DNA of 64,000 nucleotides, from the NCBI GenBank assembly GCA_024734495.1, contig JALMQS010000099.1, forward strand, positions 95,033,388 through 95,097,387, read 5' to 3'. Positions 42,220-53,609 of the stretch are shown here, piece after piece (positions within the stretch are counted from its first letter, which is position 1; every line of letters starts with the position of its first letter). The notes below the pieces were generated by a model that made no database searches, had not been told where the DNA came from, and worked only from the letters and a program-made list of their open reading frames with translations. The translations under genes and the position numbers were made by a program. This DNA comes from Forficula auricularia. Lineage: Eukaryota; Arthropoda; Insecta; Dermaptera; Forficulidae.

Positions 42220-44170
42220 AGGGGACAGGTTGTATGGTAAAGTCATGTGGATGGCCAAATCAGTTTATTTTTTAAAGTGTTTAAACAAAATTCTCAATAT
42301 CTTTAGCTTAATGACCAGTATTTGGTATAAATTCTAAAAATCTCTCTACTATTTCACCATTTTCACGTATATATAATCTGATCGACATGTGCTATATTAA
42401 GCGTAGAATATACACTACTTAGCGTTTTGAACTCCAGTAGAAATTTGTTGTAATATTTTATCACAAATCAATTTTCTTAAGAAACTTTTTGTTTAACACT
42501 TTAACAATTATTGTAAATACTTTACTGAAATTTGTTTATACATTCACAGCAAAACTAAGTCAAATCGATTTTAAGATTTTGCAGCATCTAAAATTTTAGC
42601 GACCCTAAAATTTTGCTGTCCTAGTCCAGGGCCTCATGAGCCTAAACGTAAATCCATCACTAGGTACCTATAACGTAACCATAAATGAACAATTTATATA
42701 TACGTTAAGTTTATTAATAATTACTAGGGCAGCTCTAGTGTACCGAGTCGAGAAAAAGTTTTCACTTTTTTATTATTTAATGTACGGGTGAGCGATTCTT
42801 TCATTAGAATTTGATCGATGAAAATAACTACAGAAGAGAGAAAAGAGCACAGATAGAATCTCTTTTTTAGAGTTAAGGTGTATTACAAGGATGCCTAGCA
42901 CAAGTTCAATACCTGCCCAATTCAAGTCCAGACCTGTTTCAGACGATTAGAGATTAATTTCTTAATTCCTATTATTCTAGGAATGGCCTTTTGCACTTGG
43001 ACCAAAACAATACTCATTATAGAGAGAGAGTATATTCACTTGGATCTCATTAAAATTCAGACACAAATATATAAAAGAAATTACTTGTTGCTGCTCTTTA
43101 GCAAGCTCTGCCGAGAATTGAAAAAGTTTTTACTTTTTCTTCTATTTATTTGTATTTTTAATTGAGTCGAGAAATCCACTAAAATTTTGTTCACAATTAA
43201 CTTTGCCATGGAAGCACTTAAAATTTTTTTTTCCAAAAACCGGGACAAAATGACAAACTAACCGGCACACTTGAACCATACCTTCAAACCGAGACGTATG
43301 GAAGGCTAACTAAACTATAGGATTTTTGAATGTCTTAACCTCATGATTTCGCTTAATTTATTTGATCCAAATAGCTTTTGATGCATCTCTTAAAAAGCCC
43401 TAATTTTCACATATTACACATCATAAAGTAAATTTTTTTCCATCTAAGAAAAAGAACAAATATAGTTGAATACCCAGATATAATTTTTTAGACTTCGAAA
43501 TTTCATTTAGTTTATATGATAGGTATGTATTTGTTGAAATGATTTTTAAAATTATTATAATCAAGAAGAAATATTTCTTTATAACCAAGTTGATTTTTTT
43601 CGAAATAAGTTTATAGTTTTTTAATCCTATTTAATTGAGACAAAGTATTAAAATAATAACATTCCCAGTTTAGAGTGTTTTCAAACCTTTTTGTTGACTT
43701 CCTCTATTAAATGAACATTTCTAATATCTTTTATATTATCTATTAATATTACTAATTCAAAAATAATTATATTGATATTTCTTGTTTAATGTTTGCAATC
43801 ATAATTTATTTTCATTTGACATTTCCTGATAGTGAATAAATAATATTGTATTTCGAACTTACAAATATCCTATTGTTTTGTGTAATATAAATTAATAAAA
43901 TTCATTATCAAGATCATATAAAGTACATTTGTATTCTCTCCAACATTATTTTTATTTCATTTTACCTCACGACAAAGATATTAATTTTTATTTATTGCTA
44001 GATTAATTTACTCTAAGAGAGTTAAGTGGGTGGAGGTTTAATATTACATACATAGTTTACGCTATCATTCAGTTCCAAGACGTAACCGTAAAAGCGCGGA
44101 AAATAGCCAACTGACCCTCGGTCCGTAGTTTGGGGACCACTGTTATAGACCAATGATGTCAAAGTAAACC
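42220..44170. other. Non-coding AT-rich region
   Basis: GGTTGTATGGTAAAGTCATG (about 42227) is shared with about 25250 (R1 edge). GTGTACCGAGTCGAGAAAAA (about 42738) and GCCGAGAATTGAAAAAGTTT (about 43109) look like the two sides of a drifted duplication. GGTCCGTAGTTTGGGGACCACTG at 44117-44139 (first 20 bases shown in part) ends like a hAT terminus. No gene seen. Confidence 0.3.
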
Positions 44171-44174
44171 TAAG

Positions 44175-44225
44175 AAAACTCAAAGAAGGGAGGGAATAGG
44201 TACTCGTAAAACGGCAGTATCTGAA
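44175..44225 (+). repeat. Degenerate P2 core
   Basis: CTCAAAGAAGGGAGGGAATA ... CGTAAAACGGCAGTATCTGA parallels CTGAAGAAGGAGGGAATAAA ... CGAAACGTCGGTTTTTGA of the copy at 22463, with mutated core bases. No arms found. Confidence 0.5.
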
Positions 44226-44229
44226 TTTG

Positions 44230-46070
44230 TAGTGTAACTATTTGAAATTAAAATATTTTCATTGAAATTTTCTAATGCATGCAGATTGAAAATTCTTTAA
44301 AAGAAAATTTGATTGAATTAGTTTCTAATAAGGGTCTAAAGCCCAACGTTATTAGCGAATAATTCCAAATTGTATCCTAAATGATGTTTTGATGTGTAAA
44401 TGTTGTTATGCTCACATATTTAGTGAAACATGAATTCACTCCCGAAATAGACAAATCGATTACAAATGCTGAAACGGAGTGATTTAATTCCAAACAAAAC
44501 ATATAAAAATTAATTGTATTGTGTAGAAATCGAAAGTGGTGTATTTAAATTAATTTATTCACACTCGAATAATACCTATAGGTACAATTTTTCAAATAAA
44601 ACATATTTTCTATGACACACCATATTTTAATTATTATTAATAGAAAGTTTAAAATTTTTGCCCTTCTATTTGTCGACTAATTTTAAATAATTAAATGTTA
44701 ATAATGACTATTCAGTCATGGCAGTCCAGCCAGCAGTCAACCAAATATTTAATTACTCATAGGCTAGTAAAGAAGGACGCTATGAGTAAATTGCTGAAAT
44801 CTCTACCCTCCACCATTTCAATTTTTTAAATCTGATATTCAAACAAATTTTTATTTTTAACAAGCCACAGAGAGCTGTAGATCGCGAACACACCAGAATG
44901 TTTGACTTCGTCAAATTATGACTACAAATTTTCTCGAAATACAAAAAATATAATTATTTTTTTCATATTTCATATTTATTAATAATATAATATTAAATCA
45001 AGTTCTTGATGATATAAAATTGATTAAATACAATTTTTCATATAGATAAATATATAAATTAATTGAATATTATAGAAAGTACAGATAATTTTTCTGACAT
45101 CACAATTAAAAAAATGTATTTAAAAAAAATTATTCTGATTAGTCATGTGATATGTTTTTACTACTTTTACTTATATAGGTATTTATATCATCTAGACCCT
45201 GATAATTCAATTATATTACGTTCTACAACGGTGATTAGCATTGGCGTAGGGAGTTTTCCTAGGGGGGGGGGCAACCGGCTAGCTGATTAGCCATCACAAG
45301 GTTTCAATTTCTAATCCGATTAGAGATAGTCTACCAACTTTTTAGTAGAATTGACAAATTTTGGAACTAACGAAATAATTTAATGAGAAATACATAAAGT
45401 GATGCCACGAAATAATAGAGTTTCGATTTTTCTAAGGGGGACAATGAGTTTTGTATGGGGGCATTGGCCCCTTGTACGTCCAAACTACCCCCATAGTGAT
45501 TACCTACGAACGCAAGCTAAGTCCTGGTAGATCATTCCCTCCAAGCCCAGGTCCTTTATCAACAAGAGGTTTCGTGACAGTAATCAATATCCACTCTCGA
45601 ATCATATTTTTTTTTTTAATCATATTGATGTGAGAAGGAAATACACCAGTGCATCCCCTAAAGGCCTGTTGGGATGGCCCCTCCATCGTGAAAAGAACAA
45701 AGTAGAAGGAAAGAAGCCGGGATCACAAGCCAAATCTCAAAAAGTTAGATATAATCCAATTTACTAAGTTTTTTAATGTCTTCGAGCAGTGGTAAATTCT
45801 CCGATCGATAAATTAGGTTAAATTTATCTCCCACTTAATAAAATATATAAGTCATTATTCTTTAGTACGTATAGTATAAAATCTATTGATTTCATCTGCT
45901 TTTGAAAATCTTCATTTGTTGGTCGCCTACCTTAAAACCCATATTACACCGCGGGTCAGATTAAAATTTAAGACAAGAATACAAATTATTTTATTTAATT
46001 ATCAGGTGTTTCAAGATAAAATAATTTTTCTTACCTACCTGACTAACAATGCAAATTTAAATCAAATTCA
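44230..46070. other. Non-coding region with hAT-like terminal fragments
   Basis: CATTGGCGTAGGGAGTTTTC (45239) with a following G-run, and GGGGGCATTGGCCCCTTGTACG near 45455, look like parts of a hAT-type MITE. The rest is AT-rich with nothing recognised. The ORF at 45063-45290 ends in the G-run and is not supported. Confidence 0.35.
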
Positions 46071-46085
46071 AAATGACATTTTTTA

Positions 46086-46320
46086 ATAGTTTTTACGGAA
46101 TTTGGTGTTGGTACTTTGGTGAAACATTTTTTAAAATTATTGGATAAAAATACTTGGTAGGTTTCACATTAAGATATAAAAATAAAACGAATTTATTTTT
46201 GTAGAGTCTTTAATCTCGATATATTGTATATTTCGGGTGACTAACCCATCTTCAGGAGCAACAGAATGTAACTTTATATCTTAATGTGAAACCTACCAAG
46301 TATTTTTTATCCAATAATTT
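46086..46320. mobile_element. Family P4 hammerhead-like palindrome with exact 12-bp TSD
   Basis: The TSD TGACATTTTTTA is at 46074-46085 and 46321-46332. Arms ATTGGATAAAAATACTTGGT and inverse ACCAAGTATTTTTTATCCAA. The core on the minus strand at 46230-46255 is CTGAAGA, T, stem GGGT, loop TAGTC, stem ACCC, GAAATA. A second copy interrupts the hAT element at 62973-63081. 235 bp, non-coding. Confidence 0.88.
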
Positions 46321-46332
46321 TGACATTTTTTA

Positions 46333-47360
46333 CTTAACTTGTATACTACGTGTATGAAATCACTCCTACAAATTGGAAGACTTCATTCAAATTAAATTGT
46401 AATTCATTTCGAAAGTTTATAATTTTTCATCTCCAATTGAGAATTTTTTTTTTAATTGCTCGTTATCATTATCATTTGTTGATTAAAATCTAGTTATCTA
46501 ATAATTTTCCAAAGTAGATTCATCGCCTCTTTCGTACCGCTAGAGAACCACCACTATATATTATATTTATTGCAGCCAATTAAGAAGTTTCATAACCTTT
46601 CTCTGGACTTATTTAGGACGTTTTTTTAATCAACTTAATATAAATAGTCACATTACAAAAAAATCCAAACATGTTTCTCTATAGGGAATGAAGAATTGAA
46701 AGGTGAAACTTGGTATTTTTAGCTCAAGTTGGCCACCACGCGAGGAGGCTGGGCACCTGCCATTCTGCCTTCTCTCATCAGATGATGATTCGTGAAATCG
46801 CCTGAATTAAAATCATTTCTCTGATGAATATGAATCATCTTCAGATCGGTCAAGTGCATCTTTTTGAGTGCCCTGCATTAGAAAGTGGAAATATATTTGT
46901 GTCAATAGGTAAGGTGTAGTTATTTATCAGCACCAATTCAGGACCACAACTGGTCCGTCTACCTTCTGATTTGTTATTAGCATCAATCGCCCGAAGGAAA
47001 AATTATTAAATTATCATTCAAACATAATCCCATTTATTTATTTACAAACTTGACATTTCTTAAAGTAAATTGGACTATCACATCAACTTACGCTATTCTT
47101 TTAAACAGTGAAAAATCTCAGATCTCTGTTATTTGAGTTGTTTAATAAAAATCTACATAGAAATTTAAATTGAATCTGGTTTAGTTATCATTTTTCTGAG
47201 AACATGAAAAATGCAACAAAAAGTAGGTACTTTCTTTCAAATGGAAATACAAATAATCAAAAAGAAAAAAAACAAACAAGTAATACCTATATTTAAAGTT
47301 AAATTTCTTGAAATTCCAGTAAAGTTTAAATCATACGTTGTCTTTTTTTAGCTTTAGTAA
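46333..47360. other. Non-coding region, part of higher complexity
   Basis: 46690-46920 (for example CACGCGAGGAGGCTGGGCAC and GATCGGTCAAGTGCATCTTT) is less AT-rich and shows no repeat ends, so it may be unique non-coding DNA. No ORF or RNA gene recognised. Confidence 0.3.
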
Positions 47361-47365
47361 TGTTT

Positions 47366-47581
47366 ATCTCAACCAAAACATTCTTTGAAAAAACAGGCCA
47401 AGTTCGAAAAAGTAGTGAAATCTAATGTGTAGCCAAGTTAAATTCGCCAAGAATAATTAAGTTGAGAGATCTACTATTTTCTCAACTAAATTATTCTTGG
47501 CGAATTTAACTTGGCTACACACTAGATTTCACTATTTATTCGAACTTGTCCTGTTTTTTCACAGAATGTTTTGGTTGAGAT
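47366..47581. repeat. 216-bp palindrome
   Basis: ATCTCAACCAAAACATTCT at the left faces AGAATGTTTTGGTTGAGA at the right. TAGCCAAGTTAAATTCGCCA faces TGGCGAATTTAACTTGGCTA. Arms are about 100 bp around a spacer of about 12 bp near 47465-47480. No ORF and no known family. Confidence 0.85.
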
Positions 47582-47589
47582 TTCTCTTC

Positions 47590-48125
47590 TTTTTGTAAAC
47601 TGTGAGGAAGCCCGTTGGTCCAAAGGGCTAGACTTTTTATTTTTGACCCCCCCCCCTCATTTTGTGTGGTTAGTTTTTGCATTTCTAGCCTTCTGGGACC
47701 CTACAGAAAATGTATACAAAATTTGATTGAGTTTGGTCCAACGGGCTAGAATTTTAATTTTTGACCCCCCCCCCCATTTCTAAGGGGTTAAAAGATAGAA
47801 AGTTTTGATTTTTCCTTTGTTTTTGTCACAAACTCTACTAGCAGGCGAAATTTCACGATGCTAGAATAATTGGAAGTACTCTAATAGGTTTTGATGACCT
47901 GTGTGAGTGAGTGAGTGCCAATATTTTCTCAGGTCCATATCTCAGAATCCATTTAAGCTATATTATTGAAATTTGGTACTCTCCTCAAGATCGATTACAT
48001 AATTACATGTGTATAATTTCAGCTCTGTATCTCAAATGGATTTCCAGCTGCAGGGGGGTCGAAATTGACTCGAAATGGTTCGTGTAAATAGCGTACAGCA
48101 TGTGCGCTTTAATATCGCTTACCAC
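47590..48125 (-). repeat. Dispersed repeat family R1, copy 3 (inverted)
   Basis: On the minus strand it carries TTTGTATACATTTTCTGTAG, CCAGAAGGCTAGAAATGCAA and two poly-G tracts like 24620-25260, followed by the part matching 27150-27410. This copy joins the two blocks, which shows they belong to one longer element. Confidence 0.65.
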
Positions 48126-48129
48126 ACTA

Positions 48130-49600
48130 TATTTTTTTCAATTTGTAATTTATTTAAAATTAAAAAAAAAATGTTTTTTTAATTATATTCTAAGAATGAG
48201 TTGCGTAATTTCGTCAAACCTGTCTTAGGACTGTATACTCGATGATGATCATTTAAAGATGAAAGCTTTAACCTTTGTATAAATATACATTTGAGGAAAA
48301 ATTGAGAATACATTTTCAAGACTGTGTATGCTCTCGATAATTTTTACAGACGCCTTGGTGGACATGTTACATGGAGCTAGGTGATAGAGAGCTGCCGCCC
48401 TGGTATTAAATTTAAATAAAATAAACTATTTACAATTTGAACAATAGAAAATACAAAAAATGAAAATTTATGAATTAATTCAACACTTGGACCAAAGGTT
48501 CCCAAACTGTGCGCCGCGGCCTTTTCACAGGCGTGCCGCGAAGCTTAACAATCAGGGCCGCACAACAACAACAGCATTTTATTCACACCCGATAGCAAAA
48601 TAAGTTTCGTCCTGGATATGAACAGTTTTTAAATTTCAATTAAATTACTGTAGTTTATTTTTAAACCTACAAACAATTATATGTAATTTATTCCAACATA
48701 TTATACATTAGAAAAGATTCATACTTGTGTGTGTGTCTGTGACTAATTTAATCATTTGCATTGAATCGCTTTGAAAGCTTAAATTTTACTTTTTTTACTA
48801 AAAAAAAATTATTTCATACGTGTTTTAATCTAAACGAAAGATTGAGAGTAAAATTCTTTATATGTGTTTTTATTTTGCAATTTTTTAAACATATTTCAAC
48901 TCTTTATAATAGTCTTTGTATGCAATTATTAGTATTAAAATAGTTCGCTTGTGTTAAGGAGAAGTAGAAGCTATTGATAAAACTCGTACTATACTTGATT
49001 AATAGAAAATTCTTTATTTCGTGTCTGAGCTTGTCTCCAATGGATATGGACTTGTCCCGACATGTATCCAGGATTATTATAAAAGTGGCCAAATTTATAT
49101 TTCGCATCCTTTTCTTTCTATACCGGGGTGAGACATTCTACCACAATTGCATTTCAGAGAATTTATTATTTTTTTAATTTTTATCTTTAAAATATTTTTA
49201 TTGAATAAGGGAATTATTTTTTCGAAATTTCGGTAAATTATTTTCATTTGCCTTTAAGGAAAGAAAAAAATTTATCGAATATATTTTTTTCATTAAATTA
49301 TTATATACAATGAATTTATTTTTATTAGGTAAATTTTTTAATTAAATAAATAAGAATTAACAGATATTTATTATAAGGTGTTCATTTTAGAAAATCAATT
49401 CATTCGAAATTTGTTTTTAATAAAATTAATAATTTATTTTTTCTTATAAAATTTATTCGGTAGGCTTGCAAGGTAAAGCCTGCTGGGCGTGTTTAATTTG
49501 ATAATAAAATGTCTAAATCAAAAAGATTTAATTTTTTATTTTCGTAAAAATTCGAATTCGATTTTTTTTCCAATTTTACAGGTACCTTAAATCCAAAAAT
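48130..49600. other. Non-coding region with a hAT-like end
   Basis: CAAAGGTTCCCAAACTGTGC (48493) with GCCGCGG is a typical hAT-type terminus, and GTGCCGCGAAGCTTAACAAT follows. The partner end was not found. The rest is AT-rich. ORFs at 48761-48943, 48904-49107 and 48974-49177 have no motif. Confidence 0.4.
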
Positions 49601-49608
49601 TGAAAAAT

Positions 49609-49625
49609 CTCTCTCTCTCTCTCTA

Positions 49626-49694
<69 letters not shown>

Positions 49695-49697
49695 GTG
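49609..49697. repeat. (CT)n(GT)n microsatellite
   Basis: CTCTCTCTCTCTCTAT then an unbroken GT run of more than 60 bases, broken once by GCGTG near the end. The overlapping minus-strand ORF encoding alternating His-Thr is an artefact of the repeat. Confidence 0.97.
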
Positions 49698-49839
49698 ATC
49701 AAATCAAATATAAATTTTTTGACACGAACAAACTGAACGATTCTGGATTCTTGACTAGTGATAAGAATGGGGAATAAAAAAAAATTATGACTTTACGTTT
49801 TTGAATTATTGTGGATTATGGGAATATAGACAGACATTA

Positions 49840-50520
49840 TTAAATTAGGTTGGAGTTGGTGGTGTTTCACAAGGAGAAAAATTAAAATACAAAGATTTTT
49901 TTAGTTTACTCTATATATTTCGAGCTCTTGCCTTAACTCATCGTCAGGAGAACATTGACTGAAGATAACATAAAATAATGAACAGAATTTATTTTAATTT
50001 TAATATGATGGACAGTTATTTATGACTTAGTGTAAATATGAAAGAATTATCAGGGGATGGGATGGCCTTAGAGCCGAAAGAACAGATGGAGCGGACAGAG
50101 GGCTAAACGGGAATAAAGAAAAGATATTTATACTTGGAAGTTGCCGAAAATTATGTATGTGCCATAAAGGAGGGCAATAAACTATGGAATGTGATGAGGG
50201 TGCATAGTGAAAATTTCCATCTCTTATTTTCTATTTAAAAAAATAAAAAATAAAAATGAACCCACCATACACTCTCATCACATTCCAATTCAAATTAAAT
50301 ATCATTGATTAAGATGTCAATTATTGGTGAAGTTTTGATGTCTGTTTGATTGTTCAAAATATTTTGATTAAGTTGTATGGCCTTTTTTTAATTTCAGCTG
50401 ACTCAAATAAATCTAATTTCCTGCTTCTTGAAATGAAATGTAAAGGGAGGGGGTTGACTCCAACCTAGTTTAATTTTAACAATGATTCACTATAAACCAA
50501 CACCGCGTTCCCTAAATTTG
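49840..50520. mobile_element. Family P5 hammerhead-like element with exact 14-bp TSD
   Basis: The TSD ATAGACAGACATTA is at 49826-49839 and 50521-50534. Left end TTAAATTAGGTTGGAGTTGG; right end ACCGCGTTCCCTAAATTTG. The core on the minus strand at 49917-49947 is CTGACGA, T, GAG ... CTC, GAAATA. It shares ACAGTTATTTATGACTTAGT and GGCCTTAGAGCCGAAAGAAC with the copy at 52127-52517. No ORF. Confidence 0.88.
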
Positions 50521-50539
50521 ATAGACAGACATTAGATAT

Positions 50540-51720
50540 TATTGTGGGACCTGAGTGAATTTTCTACGACCTTTTGTTTTACCGCTATCGCGTGGTATAA
50601 AAATCCGAATTAAAACATACATGACCGAATCAACATTTGTCAGTTTCAGACATTTCTCAAACCATAGATATTTATTAGGCTACGAAACTCTTAAAATTCG
50701 AGTCTCATTCACAAATTACTGAAAATAAAATATTTTACTAGTCTCAGATCCTTTAATTTAAATAGTATTTAAGATAAGTAGTTTTTAAAGATAGGGACTC
50801 AGTCACTTAGTTAATTAATTAATTTTTAAAGACAGTGCTGAAAACTGATTAATTGTGATCCTTCTTGTTTTCGCTAAACAGCTCTCTTGATAACCTAGAA
50901 ATGATAAGCCTAGATAAATAGCTAAATGGCTGAATTGGCGTGACTACTCAGACATAATTAATAAAAAATATTTTTTATAAAAATAAATGCTCTTAAATTG
51001 TAAGTTCCTATATAATTTCATATACTTTAGCAATTAACCTAGTTCAAAAGGAAAGATAGGAGTACTTAAGCACTGACGATGAACCCAATAATATTTTCTT
51101 TACTTCAACTCAGATTAAAATGTAATTAGATATCAAAGAAAATAATATAAATTACTGTCCTGTTTTCCATCACATTCAAACTCAAATTTATTTCAATATG
51201 TAACAATATATAATTAACAAAGTAACGATATTCGTATTAATTAATTTGAATAAAAACCTTTGTTTTATAATTGGCTAGCGGTCCTTTAAATGTTTCCACT
51301 TGTGACCAATTAGATGAAAAGATAGAATGGCCAGGTGAGGTCATTCATGGTCAAGGACGGACAAAATCATTAATTCTCTGATGTATCTGAACATTCGTAG
51401 AAAATTCCTGACTCTATCTGTGTTGTTATTAACGGGCAGATGATTTGCACCTCTTTATTTGCAATTAATAATCGAGATTTGCCCCTCAGGACTTTTGCAA
51501 TAATTTAATGCTATCTATGGCTCGATATCTTCAAGCGTTTGTGAAGCTGTCTTTAGTTTTATTTATTTATTTTTTATCTTTTCAAATTCACTCGTATAGT
51601 GTTGTATTTACAATTTAATTTATGTGCCCGTATCTTAATTTTTATTACTTTTCTGTGGAGTATCTCATGTTATGAAAAAAATTATGACATTTTTTTTACA
51701 ATTAAATTACTTATTATTTT
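50540..51720. other. Non-coding region, unique-looking in part
   Basis: AT-rich to about 51260. 51270-51530 is more balanced and unlike any repeat in the window; it contains the nuclear-receptor-like site cluster listed separately. No ORF recognised. Confidence 0.3.
51338..51359 (+). promoter_or_regulatory. Nuclear-receptor-like half-site cluster (DR4 plus FTZ-F1-like)
   Basis: AGGTCA (51338-51343), TTCA, TGGTCA (51348-51353): two near-consensus half-sites as a direct repeat spaced by four bases. TCAAGGACG (51351-51359) overlaps and is close to an FTZ-F1 monomer site. CAATTAG and TCATTAATT homeobox-like words lie nearby. A link to any gene is inference only. Confidence 0.3.
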
Positions 51721-51722
51721 TT

Positions 51723-52015
51723 AGGGAGCCCGTAGCCGAACGGATAAAGAGATCGATTCTGCATATATTCTGCAAAAACACATCACAAGTTCGATCTCAG
51801 CTAGAAGCCAAAATTTAAAAAAGTTAATATTTGCAAAATATTAATCATTTTGGCTCCCCTGCTTCAGGAACTGACAACCCCTGGTTTTAAATCCAGGGGA
51901 AGGCAATGGGAAACCACCCATATGAAAAATTCCCCCAGGAAAATTACAATGGAGAGGATACTCTCCATAGTAATCGCCGACGCTCGATTGAGAAGTAGAT
52001 AAAGTTTAAAAAAAA
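51723..52015 (+). mobile_element. tRNA-derived SINE
   Basis: A-box-like TAGCCGAACGG (51734) and B-box-like AGTTCGATCTC (51789) are spaced as in a tRNA gene with a long variable part. A body follows with CAACCCCTGG facing CCAGGGG (hairpin) and GAAGGCAATGGGAAACCACC. It ends around CGATTGAGAAGTAGATAAAG and an A-rich tract. It is not a functional tRNA: the acceptor stem does not pair. Confidence 0.72.
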
Positions 52016-52126
52016 ATTTATTTCGATTTCATTTAAGCTTGCAGAACAATTGACTTTAACAATTTTAAGAAATATATTTTAACATCTGAAATCTGTATCT
52101 ATTTGTACTTGAACTATCTTAGTCTA

Positions 52127-52517
52127 TCAAATTTAGGGAACGCGGTGTTGGTTTATAGTGAAACACTGTTAAAATTAAATTAGGTTGGGGTTGGTGGTGT
52201 TTCAAGGAGAAAAATTAAAATACAAAGATTTTTTTTAGTTTACTCTATATATATTCCAGCCCTTTGTCCCCTACATCTGTTCTTTCGGCTCTAAGGCCAT
52301 CCCTATGATAATTCTTTCATATTTACACTAAGTCATAAATAACTGTCCATCATATTAAAAATTAAAATAAATTCTGTTCAAAATATCATGTTATCTTTAG
52401 TCATTGTTCTCCTGACGATGAGTTAAGAGCTCGAAATATATAGAGTAAACTAAAAAAATCTTTGTATTTTAATTTTTCTCCTTGTGAAACACCACCAACC
52501 CCAACCTAATTTAATTT
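52127..52517. mobile_element. Family P5 hammerhead-like element with exact 12-bp TSD
   Basis: The TSD TATCTTAGTCTA is at 52115-52126 and 52518-52529. Left end TCAAATTTAGGGAACGCGGT; right end CCAACCTAATTTAATTT. Inner arms TAAATTAGGTTGGGGTTGGT and ACCAACCCCAACCTAATTTA. The core at 52412-52437 is CTGACGA, T, GAG, TTAAGA, GCTC, GAAATA. It is opposite in orientation to the copy at 49840-50520 and 391 bp long. Confidence 0.88.
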
Positions 52518-52874
52518 TATCTTAGTCTAATTTATTTATTAAAATGAAAGTTTTTGCCGAGAGTAGCAGAATTTTTATATATTGAAGGAGACAATAAAAG
52601 AGTGTGTCTTCTGCTGGAAGTATACTTCAATAATTTATTTATGATTTCGAAAGATTTTGTATATAGGAAATAATATAAAACTTTATTTTAAATACAAGAT
52701 ATTTTGGTTCTGTACCATAATCAATGAAATAAGAGTTAGGATTGATTCTTTCATAGTTTCAATCCTCTGTTTATAGGTAACCACAAACACGGGGTTTATT
52801 TTAGTTTAGTGGCTTGGATCTCTGTTAATAAAAATCATAATTTTATCAACTTTATATACTAAATAGTCATATGT

Positions 52875-53185
52875 TCGGACCAATTGAAATACTCTATCTA
52901 ATTCTTCATAAAATTCTTCTTTCTATCTTCATCCGCTCCATATGTAGGTGCATATGCTTTGATAATGGTCGAATTGTAAAATTTACCCTTCAGCCTCAAT
53001 ACACATATTCTTTCATTTATTGTCTTAAACAGCAGTACTGCACTTTGAAGAGTGTTCTTCACCACGAAGCCTACTTCATAAATGTGTTGGGATGGATGAC
53101 CACTGTAATACATTGTTGAGTTGCCCAAGTTAGCTTCCCCATCATTAGTCCATTTTACTTCTTGTTGAGCACATATATCTATATA
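52875..53185 (-). pseudogene. RTE-like LINE endonuclease fragment
   Basis: The minus strand encodes QQEVKWT, MYYSGHPSQHIYEVGFVVKN, FKTINERICVLRLKGKFYNS and TIIKAYAPTYGADEDRKKNF. These match the middle of the apurinic-type endonuclease domain of RTE/CR1-like LINE ORFs (QE..W, YSG, GFL, NERI..R, YAPT). It is open in one frame but truncated at both sides. A separate + strand LINE tail begins 40 bp away. Confidence 0.82.
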
Positions 53186-53225
53186 TATATAATATATATT
53201 TGATACCTCTCTAATTCACTCAATA

Positions 53226-53600
53226 ACAAGATCTTGAAGAGAATAAGCGGAATGATTAGACATAGTGTTACCGGCGAATGGAGGTTTAGAAGTGCAAGGG
53301 AGGTGAGAGAATTAACAGGGCAGTCTTACATCACGAGCTGTATAAGATCACGAAGGGTGGTTTTGGTGGGACATGTGGTGCGTGCTGATGAAGATCGAGC
53401 TATCAGAAAGATTTCCGAAGCAAAACCGATAGGAAGAAGACCACCAGGTAGACCACGGCAAAGATGGATGGACAATATATAGCCAGAGATCTTGAAGAGT
53501 TGGGTGCTCAAGAAAATTGGAACTCTATAGCACGGGATATTGCAAAATGGCGAGGCATTATATAAGAGGAATTTCTCCTGAAACGTCTAGTTCAAAAATA
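53226..53600 (+). pseudogene. RTE-like LINE ORF C-terminal tail
   Basis: ISGMIRHSVTGEWRFRSARE, VRELTGQSYITSCIRSRRVV, LVGHVVRADEDRAIRKISEA, PIGRRPPGRPRQRWMDNI, then a stop where a Trp/Asp-rich tail (PEILKSWVLKKIGTL) would continue. This is the standard R.R...GHV.R....R and GRP..RW ending of RTE/craft-type LINE ORFs. The frame is broken at 53480. Confidence 0.8.
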
Positions 53601-53609
53601 AACGTTTTC

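Noticed and set aside
49493..49702. Minus-strand ORF rich in His-Thr repeats
   Set aside because: It is a translation of the GT microsatellite; no protein evidence.
51723..51810. Functional tRNA gene
   Set aside because: The A and B boxes are present, but the ends do not form an acceptor stem and a SINE body follows, so it is a tRNA-derived SINE.
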